From positions 24,412,676 to 24,476,675 of the forward strand of contig RSEF01000031.1 of the NCBI GenBank assembly GCA_003993805.1: 64,000 nucleotides of DNA, read 5' to 3'. The notes beneath the pieces were generated by a model that worked only from the letters and a program-made list of their open reading frames with translations, made no database searches and was not told the origin of the DNA. The stretch comes from Himantopus leucocephalus (Eukaryota > Chordata > Aves > Charadriiformes > Recurvirostridae). This document shows, piece by piece, positions 39,301 to 49,056 of the stretch (positions within the stretch are counted from its first letter, which is position 1; every line of letters begins with the position of its first letter). Made by a program: the position numbers and the translations under genes.

Positions 39301-42300
39301 GAAAAAATACAGAATTACCAGTGACAGAGAATGTGATGTTGCCTACAATGCTCATTTTCACTTGCACTCCTGTGTAGCAGAACAAGAATGTGTTATATGG
39401 TCTTTCCAGACACAGGACCTGACAAACTTATACCATTGTATGTATTTGGTTTTGGCTTCCGCTCTGGTCCCAGGATCATAACAATATCACAAAAGGCTGT
39501 GTATTCATCCATAGTTTATTTATAAAGAAGACAAATAGAGAATGGAAAGAAAAAAAATAAAATGGGGAAAGGGACTGACATACAAGGAGAGAGAGTGAGC
39601 AAGAGACTGTGTGTTCAGTATTTAGCTGCAGTTTCTGAAGCTAGCAATAGCTTGTGTTTCTTCTGAACAGAACGAGGACACCACCACCCACAGATGTATC
39701 ATAGTGGATTACAGGACATCAGGGAATAGCAGTAGTGATGGTAAAGCCCTAGTTTTCAGCCTACTGCTTTTACAGATGTACACTAAGATGTACCAGCAGC
39801 CTCATCCCATGAACAAGAACAAACAAAAGCCCACTAAGCAGTTTTAGCTATAACCACACCGATTGCTGAAATACTGCAGCTCACTGTCTTGCCAAACCAT
39901 AACTATATCCAAAGCCTGTACCCTTCATGTCTTGGCTTTTCCAATAGCAATAATCCTGTCTGCATCATTCCATTGATTTTAAGCTTTTCTTAAACTGCTT
40001 TTATGAAACATGTCATACAAAAGACTGATTTGAGTCCTCCAAGATTATTTAAAACCTCATACATACAGGCAACCTCACATGCCACACCTCCTGGCAGAAA
40101 GGGCATGCTTTTTGAATCATGCTGTACAAACCAGTACCACTCTTGTAGGCTCAGGGGCAGCCTGTTCACCGTCCTGGCCACCTGACTCATTTGGAGCTGT
40201 GGAGGTTGGGGGAAACATGTATATATCCTAGGACCACTGCATGTGACTGGGGACAAAAAGCCCCTGGCCTTGATGGTTCTTTAACATAAGAAAAGTACTA
40301 TTGAATCAGGACAAAGGTCCATCTGGACCATGCAAATTCAACTGTCAGTATATGAAGAATGAAAGAAAAAACAATAAAGAATACTTATTTTAATGAAAAT
40401 GGAACTTCTGTTTAAAAGGAATGGCTAGAAATATGCGATGTTTTAAATTTTATAAAATCAAGACCTGCTGGAAAGGAAAATACTTGCAGAAAAAAAAGAT
40501 TATTTAATACATGGCAATGAAAGAATGGAGAGAATTTTGGTTTTAAGGATACAAAGAATTTTTTTACTAAACATTTAAATGAACAGATCTAATGAATGTA
40601 TAATTTCAGGACCCAGGAAGGTAATTAGGCATGTACATAAATGTTTAACTTGGTTAGTCCCATAGTAGAAGATACTATCAACTTACTGCCGTCTCTGTAA
40701 GTGTCAATGCTCCCAGGAGAGATTTTCAAAAGTATTAAGAGCCACCACCTCCACACTCAGTAACTAAAATACATCCATTTTGGAGTTTCTAACTCTAAAA
40801 CCAACTGCTCCTCAATTGATGCCTTCACTGTTCTAAAAGTCTGAAGATAAAATCCTCAATAATATGAGTAACAAGAATAAACGCGACTTGTGAAAAAAGG
40901 AAAAGATGACATCAGTATAATTAGGAAAACATAAAAAAGGAAAGCAGACTAAAACTACAGCACTAACGGAGAAAAAGTTACATCAGCTGTAGAGTTAGAA
41001 AACATGCTATCAAAGTATGTCTGGTGTAACTAGTGACACGAAGTGGAGGAAAACAGTAACGCCTAAGTCATATAATAGATGAAGCAACAGGGTTTAGGAG
41101 AGCTATGTGAATAAATTACTGAGACAAAATGTCATAATGTCTGGACTAACTTTTGTTAAAAAAAGAAAAGAAAGACTAAAAGGATGTCCCAAACAAATTA
41201 TGCATAAATTCTTTGCTTTCTGTGTTTTATAAAATGAAGTGCTGATAACAGCCTGAGGAGACATTGATGCATTTTCTAATCATATTAATGCAAGCTAAAA
41301 ATAGGGACTTCTATACAGGTGTAATCTTGACATACAGTACAGAATTTCTAATCCTTTACCTCCTCAATATCTGGAGTTGAATTTTCCCAATGTTCATGGC
41401 AGAAACTGGCAAAAATCCCAAGAAAGTGGTGTTTTTTCCTAATTCATGCCGTATGAATTGGCTGACTAATTAACAAAACTGGCTATAAATAAAGTGCTGA
41501 GTTCAACATGGTTCAGTGTCACATTTTAACAACCGTAGAGAAAAAGACTTTTTAGATCAAAAGAATTGGAAACAACAAGCATGTGCTTTGTTTTCTTCTC
41601 CATGGCTGCTTTAGGACATGATTATGATTATGTCAAACTGATGTGAGACTGTGGCTGATCCTTCCTCCCACTTTTTGTGCCAACACATTTCTGTCTTCTT
41701 CCTCTTGCCTAAACCAACACCGTAGTGGGACAGGGTCTATGCTATGACTGACTGTGCATCAGTCAATGAATATCAATACTGGCAGAAGAGAAACAAACAG
41801 CAACCAGAAGCAGGAATACTCTGCCTGACAGCAGCTCAGATCAGCAAGAGCCAATTGTGAAATTACTCCCTAGCTGTATGGTGTGAGGCAAATCACTTTA
41901 CTCGTAAATGAAATCAGAAAATAAAATATTAAGTTAGATAGGATTAGGGGTAGGTCACCGGTGTATCGATAAATGTGGATTTAACATGATACATGTGCTA
42001 ACCACCCTTCTTTCAGCCTAAATATAGAAGCTGAGCTTCTTTTTGGAAAAAAATTAAATGGAGGCAACGGAAACTACATCCAAGGCAATAAACTGCAAGT
42101 CTCAGTGGAATAAATTTATATGGTCAGATGGTCATTCGTCAAGACTGCCTGCAAATGCAGAACCTTTAAGAGGATTTCTTAATTGAGTTATGTGCATTAA
42201 AGTAAGAAGAAAGTCCCTGGAAGGGGAAAAACATCCCACACATGGCTCTGAGAAGGAGCATAGTGCCAGCACTCCCACGGCACAGCACACACTGGAAAGT

Positions 42301-43276
42301 CAGTCCGAATTTCAAAGCAAGAAAATGCCTTTTGCTGTTTGGTCCTACTGTATCCAGCAGGAAAAAATTGTTGTGTATATTCCTCATAAATAAGGAAGAT
42401 GCCATAAAAAAGTCCCACATCTGAAATGCCAATTTCTCCTCCAATTAGAAACAACCCATCAATACTTTGAATATGGCCTTGTCATTAGACATGCAAGTCA
42501 ACAAGATGCAGTTGAGCTTCCAAGGCATTTTGAGAAAACTAAATGTCTGAAATCACTATTTCACAGAAGTGAAAATGAATTTTAAAAGATTATTATTTTG
42601 GGTGAAGTAAACTTAATAAATAAAACACAGATGTAGTCTATAAAGTATCTTGGTACACCAGAGAAAATTATTACCCTGTGAGTTCATACGCTCAAGGATA
42701 TGCCCGCCAAAGGTTGGTACCTTAAAATCTGCTGTATATATAACAATTACAGTAGGAAATAGGTACTTGTATTTAGAGTGCAAATGATTTGCTTTGTCAT
42801 GTGGAGTATTAATATTGATTGCTTAAGCCCTCCAGACCTCGCCAGTCAGCAAGCTCGCTGATGTGCTAAGCCATTAGCTTGAAAACCAATACTTACCGTG
42901 AAGACTTTCTCAGGCTGACCACGAGCTCGCATGTTTGTGTCATGAATTTGCTTGAGTATCATCCAAGCTTCATCATGTTTTCCAACCTACACATTTGATC
43001 GAAACGTTTAAAGAAGACATACATAGAGATTAAGATAAATACTATAGTAACTGACCCATCTTAATGCCTGTTACATAGAGGTCATGATGTTAACACAGAA
43101 ATAATTTTGACTGGAATCTAAGAACCATTTGGAAAATTATACCTCCAGCAGGAACCGTGGGCTTTCTGGCATAAAGGTGAGGGCTACCACAGAAGACACA
43201 CAGGGCAGCGCACAGACGATCACAAATACTCGCCAGCTGTGGAACTGGTAGGCAGAGCCCATGCTGAAACTCCATC
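30170..43276 (-). CDS. SV2C: SV2C, synaptic vesicle glycoprotein 2C (partial gene, eight internal coding exons)
   Basis: SV2 proteins are 12-TM, major-facilitator-like glycoproteins of synaptic and secretory vesicles. They modulate calcium-triggered exocytosis and synaptotagmin trafficking, and their large luminal loop is the known protein receptor for botulinum neurotoxin A. The eight exons join as 134+90+111+89+165+134+204+160 nt with matching phases and no stop. Paralogue choice rests on C-type residues: [71 protein letters not shown] and [19 protein letters not shown], where SV2A and SV2B differ clearly. Missing are the cytosolic N-terminus with TM1-5, and TM11-12 with the C-terminus. Introns range from 156 bp to more than 20 kb. 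In mammals SV2C lies in 5q13, a segment I infer to match the avian Z chromosome. No stop or frameshift suggests a pseudogene. Confidence 0.96.
30330..31257 (-). other. SV2C: SV2C intron (928 bp)
   Basis: Lies between the TM8 and TM9 exons, bordered by GT (31257-31256) and AG (30331-30330) on the minus strand. No recognisable repeat or RNA inside. Confidence 0.9.
31258..31461 (-). CDS. SV2C: SV2C exon: end of luminal loop, TM8 and DRIGR motif
   Basis: This exon is 204 nt, with acceptor TCCACAG|ATCTCG and donor GCTAG|GTAGGG. It begins with the last two bases of an Asp codon and encodes [40 protein letters not shown] and [20 protein letters not shown], ending IGRLTMLG. It contains the last pentapeptide repeats, a sequon (NCT), TM8, and the DRIGR turn equivalent to the facilitator-superfamily motif between TM8 and TM9. 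[17 protein letters not shown] identifies SV2C. Confidence 0.96.
31462..32729 (-). other. SV2C: SV2C intron (1268 bp)
   Basis: Separates the two luminal-repeat exons. Donor GTATTA at 32729, acceptor CACAG ending at 31462. Nothing else recognised. Confidence 0.9.
32730..32863 (-). CDS. SV2C: SV2C exon: luminal pentapeptide-repeat region
   Basis: This exon is 134 nt, entering with the third base of an Arg codon (acceptor GGGCAG|GTTC) and ending with the first base of an Asp codon (donor CACAG|GTATTA). It encodes [20 protein letters not shown], then [20 protein letters not shown] and FYNT. Phe or Leu recurs about every five residues, the pentapeptide-repeat pattern of the SV2 luminal domain, which folds as a quadrilateral beta-helix. 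Two N-glycosylation sequons are visible (NCT and NTT). Confidence 0.95.
32864..35710 (-). other. SV2C: SV2C intron (2847 bp)
   Basis: Starts with the unusual donor GTTTAG at 35710 and ends with acceptor GGGCAG at 32864. AT-rich, no recognised repeat. Confidence 0.9.
35711..35875 (-). CDS. SV2C: SV2C exon: end of TM7 and first part of luminal loop
   Basis: This exon is 165 nt, with acceptor TTCCCAG|CTACTA. It encodes [20 protein letters not shown], then a 24-residue variable part, then [19 protein letters not shown]. It enters the vesicle lumen after WFPD and carries one N-glycosylation sequon (NFT). The donor reads ACAG|GTTTAG, which departs from the GTRAGT consensus at positions +3 and +4. 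The next exon nevertheless completes the split Arg codon correctly. Several luminal residues ([13 protein letters not shown]) look closer to SV2A than to mammalian SV2C as I remember it. Confidence 0.95.
35876..36245 (-). other. SV2C: SV2C intron (370 bp)
   Basis: Short intron between the TM7 exon and the first luminal exon. It contains a hairpin-forming segment at about 35961-35990 (arms TGATGGAG and CTCCATCA, loop CAGTTA), about 90 bases before the acceptor. Confidence 0.9.
36246..36334 (-). CDS. SV2C: SV2C exon: TM7
   Basis: This exon is 89 nt (29 codons plus GG), with acceptor TTTACAG|ATTTGG and donor TTTTGG|GTAAGA. It encodes [20 protein letters not shown] and then [10 protein letters not shown]. 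The last part is TM7, leading into [10 protein letters not shown] in the next exon. The MRCFNYPV and NTIKL residues match SV2C; SV2A has a different sequence here. The final Gly codon is split across the intron. Confidence 0.96.
36335..38539 (-). other. SV2C: SV2C intron (2205 bp) containing a CR1
   Basis: Bordered by GTAAGT at 38539 and ...TTTACAG at 36335. Contains the truncated CR1 and a single N at 37762 next to a long T run, a typical sequencing-uncertainty site. Confidence 0.9.
36552..37190 (-). mobile_element. CR1 LINE, 5'-truncated (about 640 bp), in an SV2C intron
   Basis: The plus strand begins TCATAGAATAATAGAAT, the reverse complement of the CR1 terminal octamer repeat, so the element's 3' end is at 36552. 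Reading leftward from about 37190 the minus strand encodes the C-terminal part of the CR1 ORF2 reverse transcriptase ([55 protein letters not shown]). Frame breaks and diverged termini indicate an inactive copy. It has the same orientation as SV2C and lies between the TM7 exon and the cytosolic-loop exon. Confidence 0.93.
38540..38650 (-). CDS. SV2C: SV2C exon: central cytosolic loop
   Basis: This exon is 111 nt, 37 codons in phase 0-0, with acceptor TTTCTAG|GTTAAC and donor GGT|GTAAGT. It encodes [20 protein letters not shown] followed by [17 protein letters not shown]. The acidic [14 protein letters not shown] block is characteristic of the family, and the [13 protein letters not shown] end is diagnostic for SV2C against SV2A and SV2B. 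A GT one base upstream is possible as donor, but GT|GTAAGT fits better and keeps the reading phase of the next exon. Confidence 0.96.
40285..40350 (+). repeat. Fossil of a common amniote interspersed repeat
   Basis: The order ACATAAGAAAAGTACTATTG, TCAGGACAAAGGTCCATCTG, GACCATG..., CTGTCAG matches the widespread amniote unit of the form ATAAGAAC...GGGTCAGACCAAAGGTCCATCTAGCCCAG...CTGTC. The exact family name cannot be assigned by eye. Confidence 0.5.
41868..41925 (+). repeat. MIR-like SINE 3' fragment
   Basis: CTAGCTGTATGGTGTGAGGC followed by AAATCACTTTAC and an A-rich AAATGAAAT...AAAATA tail parallels the MIR segment CTAGCTGTGTGACCTTGGGC AAGTCACTTAACC ... TGTAAAATG. Degraded. Confidence 0.5.
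42897..42986 (-). CDS. SV2C: SV2C exon: start of cytosolic central loop
   Basis: This exon is 90 nt, exactly 30 codons in phase 0-0, reading [20 protein letters not shown] and then [10 protein letters not shown]. The acceptor is ...GTGTAG|GTTGG and the donor ACG|GTAAGT is consensus. It encodes the amphipathic start of the cytosolic loop between TM6 and TM7. It lies only 156 bp downstream of the TM6 exon, the shortest intron seen in the gene. The sequence is close to mammalian SV2C and unlike SV2A and SV2B at several positions. Confidence 0.96.
42987..43142 (-). other. SV2C: SV2C short intron (156 bp)
   Basis: Donor GTATAA at 43142, acceptor GTGTAG ending at 42987. By far the shortest intron in this part of the gene; no repeats. 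Confidence 0.92.
43143..43276 (-). CDS. SV2C: SV2C exon: TM6 region and PESPR motif
   Basis: This is the most 5' exon recognised, 134 nt. The acceptor reads ...ATTGTAG and the donor is GAG|GTATAA. It opens with the last two bases of a Gly codon (phase 1) and reads [18 protein letters not shown]..., then a hydrophobic stretch ([21 protein letters not shown]6), and ends in [17 protein letters not shown] is the signature found after TM6 in the sugar-porter branch of the major facilitator superfamily. The exon before it should end in the codons for ...PHYG; nothing like that was seen between 43277 and 64000. Confidence 0.96.
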
Positions 43277-46200
43277 CTACAATAGCAGAAATTCATAAAA
43301 TGTAGAGAAATATGGAGTATTGTACATGGAAATGTGCAACTTCTCGGAAGTGCAAAATGATACCTATATTTAAATGAAACCTGATTGATCTCTTCTGTTT
43401 TCACAAATATCAATGATTTCACAAATCACATTACACTATGAATTTCAGCCTCTTCTGTGAGACTAGTCAAGCTGGAAAATGTCCATATTATGCAGGGTGG
43501 GAGACTTCCTTACACAGGGATGAAGAAGCCTAATTCAACTCTTTTAGCAAAATCTGCATGAGGTAGTTACATGAACCAAACAGGGACACCATCACCATAG
43601 ATAAAAATATATATACAAAGAAATAGCTTTCTATGAATACTGGAAGAAGGGAGAATTAAAAATCTACACTCAGATTACATATTTTTGGAATGTTACAGCC
43701 TTCCTTATTTTTATTAACTTTTTCTACAAAGAGTTAATTTCAATAGTTTTAATAAGAGTCTCCTAATGTAATACAGCGCAACACATAAAGCATTTACAGT
43801 GCCTAACTTCTGTTTCCGCCTTATTCCACAACACTATACCCCTCCTTAAATTCTTTTAAGAGTAAACACATGGTCATCCCCCTGCCCCGTAATTAGGCAT
43901 ACAGGGCAAAATACTCAGTATTTAAACTTCTATCAGAGATGAGCAACCTTAACACTGAAGTAGAGAAAGAATTTATGATTTTATAAAGAGATTAAGAAAA
44001 AAGAACAACAGGAAAACAACTTTCCTCATCTGAAAAATTAATCTTGAGTACATCTGAGTGCTGACTAATAACATGATGCAGAAGCCATTCTTAAAATATA
44101 CTGAGAAGAAAACAAAAGGAAATACTGGAAAATCTGTATGCGAAACTGCAGGGCTGGCAGTTCAGCTTTTTAATAAAATATTTGATTGTTTGGTAAGTTA
44201 TGACTGGATATTGAAACGCTAGAATTGTAAGAAACCTAAGGATTTCTCTTAAGAAAGAGAAAAATATTATTTGCGTAACTACCAGGCCTTTTAGTCTGGC
44301 TTCAATGCAGCAGAAATTTTCAAATAAAATTTTCAAGAATAACACTAAAAGACGAATGGAAGATAAAAATAATGATAAGGGACAGAAGAGGTTAAAAAAT
44401 GGAATCCTGGCTAATGAAAGAGCTGATGCTGGGTTAATCTGATATATTTCTTTGCTAACTGATTTTTCTAGACAAAAGCAATTGTTTATTAAATCCGTCT
44501 GGATGTCGGTAAACAACTGGTACAGCATGGTATCAAATAGCTTATTAAATAGTTCTTCAAAGGAGCTATTGGTCTGTTACATGTATAGTATATTTTGGTT
44601 GGTAAAGATCTCATGCTGTGGGTCATTAATACATTCTTTGAGAAAAAATCCCTTTTCATATTACAGTACTTACCTGTTGCCATATGAAAAATACAGTCAA
44701 CCCATGATTTATTTTTGCCCTTTATCAACAGGTCGGTGAAACATTTTGATCTGCAGACTTGAGAACCTGTTTTTTTCTGGTGTCCTACAAACTTTCTGTG
44801 TTTCTGAAATGATACCAGCTTGCTCTACAGCCTTATTTAGCCCTGTCACCTTTACCCCAGGAAGACAGAGGTAAAATCAATGACAGTGTTTGCAATGGTC
44901 TTGGAATTTACTTTTTTTAAAAGTAAGGCTCCAGATAAACATACCTTCCCCTTCCAAAGTTCCCTCCAACAAAAAGAGGCTGTCTAAAATTTAATGTTAA
45001 ATTTTATTCCAAAAGAGAACTTGGAATGAAAATTTAAGATTAAAAAATACAAACAAAAAAAGGATGTCAAAGTGTATTAAAATTTACTTTTTACTGGTTT
45101 TTGGAAAATGTCAACTTCTGATCCTAGGGAATTTCAAATCTTAAATAATATGAGCATACTTTACATCTCAATTGGGAAGGGAAGGAAATAAAGAAGGAAA
45201 GGTTTACAGAGAGTTAATGTGGCAATTAGAAACCATACCTGTGTTTTGGGTATTGTGTACATGTTCTATTGTAATCATTAGAATCATATTCTTCATTATA
45301 TATTTTAAAATATAGTACAACATGACCTGATATAGAAGTCTCAAAATTATTTCCTTTTGGTTAAGTTATTTTTCGGTCAGAGCAGTGAGCTGATCTGACT
45401 TGCTGGGCAGCCGTGCAACTGCTATTGTCACGGGGAAGGCGGCACAGTTTGGGGGTTTTCATCGTTCAGAGCAGTGCGGTCAAGGTACCGGCTCTTGTTG
45501 TCATTAGAAACTGCCCCAGAAATGCACAGAGCCATTGGCATATTTAGACAATCTGCCTTTCACTGCTGTGGTTTATGTTTTATAAGATTGAGGTGCACAA
45601 AGGGCACTTCTGCTGTAAATGAAATCAACTTGGCTTTATACCTGTTATAAAACAACAGCAACATCTTGTGCTTTGTAGCCAGTCCTGGAAAATGCTGGTT
45701 ATAATTTATTTTAAGTTGTCATTTGTTAATAAAAGTAAACCATACTACACTTAATTAAAAGCAATAAGGGCACCGTTCATGCTGCTGTCATCTTGGCAAT
45801 CTACAAAACATTGTTTTTACTTTTCAAAATATGTGAGGTGTATGTCAAGTGAAATGTTCATTTTCTTTTTTATTGCTCCTATTCCATCTTTTTCTCTATG
45901 CAGTGTATTAGTTCCTGCAATTTCTCTTGTGATCTGCTGAATTAATGATAATAGTGAATGTCAGGATTATAAGAAGCAATTGGTAGAAAAAAAGCCAGCT
46001 GCAACACATCTCTCTTGGGGCTGCTCTCCTGTCTATGCCAGCACCAGCACTAGATCAGCAAAACAAATGTGTATTTTGAATGCAGAGCAAGTTTAGATTT
46101 ATCCTTACGTTTAGCACATCTCATTTTCCTAGGTCATGAGCTAATCTGGAAAATGGAGCCATTAGAGTAGCTCCAAATTTGGCTCACTAAGTGGCTTTCA

Positions 46201-46924
46201 TTCCTATTGTACATGAGTCTTGAAACCAAATGGAAGTGTGTTCTTGGCTATAACTCAATTTGCTTCTCCCTTCCCTGATTTATGACACAAGAGCAAAGAC
46301 AGAGCAGCTCTGCAAGGTTGTGTTCAGAGCACTGCACAGCAACCTAGAGCTAAACTTCACCACTGCTCTCTGCCTATGCAGTATTTGAGAGTCATTAATC
46401 TTGAAAACGGTGGCAAGTCCCCATGTTTCATGAATTGCAAAACACTTGGCCCAAATGCATCTCGGGAATTATGTGCTGTAGAGCAACATACTGCAATGAC
46501 TGAATCTGAAGCTGCTGCAGCAACTTTTGTGCTGAGTACCACTCTCCCACTTTAGTGACTGCTGGAAAAAGGCCGAGTGAATCACAGACATGGCAATTAC
46601 TGATTACAAAAAGACAGCAGCACGCAGCAGAGCAAAACCAAAATGTACAAGATGCTAATCTAGATCTAATCACCAATTTATATGTTGAATTCAACGTCAA
46701 CAAGATCTACCCTCCCAACACAGTATTTCATCTGCTCCATGACATTAATAAATTAAAAGGATATCACACACAAATTCTTGTTCCAAAGGAGATAAAAGGG
46801 CATTTCTGTCATAGATTTTTGAATAAATATGGAGGAAAACCTGTCCATGTTATGCTGAATTTTATAAATGTATATTACCTGATAAACAGCACATATCTTC
46901 AAGTACAAGGATCGTCTTTTATAG

Positions 46925-47455
46925 TGTCTAGGTTACTAGAGAGCAGACTAATGGGGCTGATTTGCTTAACTTTCCAAAATGAGGGCTCAAAGGGAATGTG
47001 ATAGCTCTCTACAAATCCATAAGCATCACACTAAAGTGCAGTGAGGACAATGAAAAATATGGTTGCCTACAGACTCTGTATAAATACTGGATGGCAAGGG
47101 GAAGGTTTTTAAACATCAGAGGAATACAGTTGTGAAATACCTTTCGAAGAGACTAATGTGGGCAAAGAAAGCCTCATCAACTATAGTGATTTTACGGTAT
47201 GGTCAGCTAAAGAATGACCATACTTGATAGCAATTTTTGTTAGTCATTCAGTAGGAATCAGAGGAACTAGATTCACAGCAGTGTCAGAAATTGTCAAAAG
47301 CCAAGTTTGCATAAACTTATATCTTTTGGTAGATCAAAAGAGGAGGCAGATGCAAGAATATTCCTAAAATTAGCAGCAGAGGAGAAAGATAGACAAGGAA
47401 TTTACAGGAATTCATAGTCTGGATAGATTCTTCTGCAGAATCCTTCTATGATTTT
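46925..47455 (+). mobile_element. Ancient CR1-type retroposon fragment
   Basis: The plus strand shows diverged but ordered CR1 3'-region blocks: GGGGCTGATTTGCTTAAC, TGATAGCTCTCTACAAATCC, AAGGTTTTTAAACATCAGAG, GGGCAAAGAAAGCC, and a terminal CCTTCTATGATTTTA near 47440-47455 that resembles the ATTCTATGA tail. It is far more diverged than the other CR1 copies here and belongs to an older subfamily. Confidence 0.6.
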
Positions 47456-49021
47456 ATAACCTTTCTTATTTCTGTTTTACCACACAATTTTTGGTCAGAA
47501 CTCAGCTTTTTAGCCTCAATTTTTAATGTTTTAAATTTGAAAAATGTGCAGTAACAGAGTTGCGTGATTTCCCTAAATTGCCACGTGGGGGCACTGTTGC
47601 CGCACGTAATACAAATAAGTTTAAAACAGTTCTGCAGAAACACTTCTACTATTAAACGTTGTTGTTTTGTGCAGTATTTCCCAAATCTTTCCATACGCTA
47701 AATCAAACTTATAAGGGGGACTGGAAATATTTTGCAGCTGACGGCACTGAAATAAATTGTTATTGCACTTATATTTAGTCTGTCCTGGCATTATGAACTT
47801 TAACTGTGAGTGACATCTAGTATTTGAGCTAATATATTTTAGTGGTACTAATTATAATAATGGTAAAACATCTCTGAAACTGAAAATAAAATCGTTCAGG
47901 TGAGTTATATAGCTGAGGAAGGTCTGTTAGACGTTTTTACAAGACTGAGTGAAATATGTGGTTTCTAACAAATGCAGAAATAATGTTTTCAGGATTATTC
48001 TGTAATTGTATTAGTGTGGAATTCCACCAACACAAAGTAGAACACTTGTCTTTCCTGTGATTAGATTATTAATATTGCATGGGAAAGGCAGTGATATTTT
48101 TAATCTATATAGATAATTAGATACTCTAAAAACCCACTGGGTCAGCAGGTCAGCTGCTGGTAATTTCTGCAGAAGGAATCTGGAAATAAAATAACTGAAG
48201 TGCGTCAGGCCATGATGGAGGTTCCTCAACAAAGGTGCCTGTAGAAGACTCTTTCACTCTCATCTGCATCTGCCTGGCTCTCTAGCTGATGCTATTAGTC
48301 CCTCAGAGCCATGAGGATCAACAGTTCAATGAAAGAAGAAAGTAATAGTGTTAAACTGATCTATTTTGCAAGTACATTAAATTCAGACTCGGTCTGCTGA
48401 TACTTAAAATTGTGATTAAATGGAACAAGGCGTTTTGTAAAGACACATTTCCTCTCCCACAGGGGAGGGGGTTTGTCAACCACTGACACTCATCTCTTCC
48501 CTGTGCTGGCATTGATCTTCATCTGAAGACCTGAGACAATCAGGTCTCCGATCACTCTGGTAATATTATCTGCCACTCAGACAAGCCCCAGAGCAGCTGC
48601 AGGCAGAACTGACCTTGCATAGAAAATAATTTGCTCTCTAATACCGTCAGACACAGTTCCTCTATCCAGTGCATGGCACCACAGTCTGGGTGAGGTCTCC
48701 AGCTTAGTACCTCCAAAAAGTGACATCAATAATTCACTTTTAAAATTTTTCAAATATCTGCTGTAGTAGTACCCAGTTCTACTTTCCATTGAGAAGAAAG
48801 TTTGCATATCGCCATACTTCAGACAATGATATGGTATCATATGTGCCCAAAATTCAAGATTTAGTAATGAAATGTCAGCCTTTCACTTAACCTTACATAT
48901 ACCCTGCACAGAATATAAAGCTGTTAGGTTTGTTTCCTTCTACGGAAATGCTAATATATCTGTGACAGGCCGATAGAAAAACCATAAAAAGTAGTTTTGA
49001 ATCTGAATAACTAACAATAGT

Positions 49022-49056
49022 GGCGGGGGGTGGGGGGGAGGGGGGAGAGACGAGGG
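49022..49056 (+). other. G-run tract with quadruplex potential
   Basis: Runs of six, seven and six G separated by single T or A, followed by a GGG. The long runs can supply four G-triplets with one-base loops. It lies in the SV2C 5' intron, with the C-rich strand as the sense strand. Confidence 0.8.

Larger units (their letters stand above)
38651..42896 (-). other. SV2C: SV2C intron (4246 bp)
   Basis: Bordered by GTAAGT at 42896 and TTTCTAG at 38651. Contains two old repeat fossils (40285-40350 and 41868-41925) and otherwise AT-rich unremarkable sequence. Confidence 0.9.

Noticed and set aside
44489..44728. CATATGGCAACAG|GTAAGTACT on the minus strand near 44670, a good splice donor
   Set aside because: The preceding codons do not resemble any SV2C segment and the phase cannot be joined to the TM6 exon.
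46555..47001. A 148-codon open frame on the plus strand, the longest in the window
   Set aside because: It opens with GTG directly after a TAG, has no recognisable domain, and its end overlaps an ancient CR1 fragment; best explained as chance plus repeat remnant.
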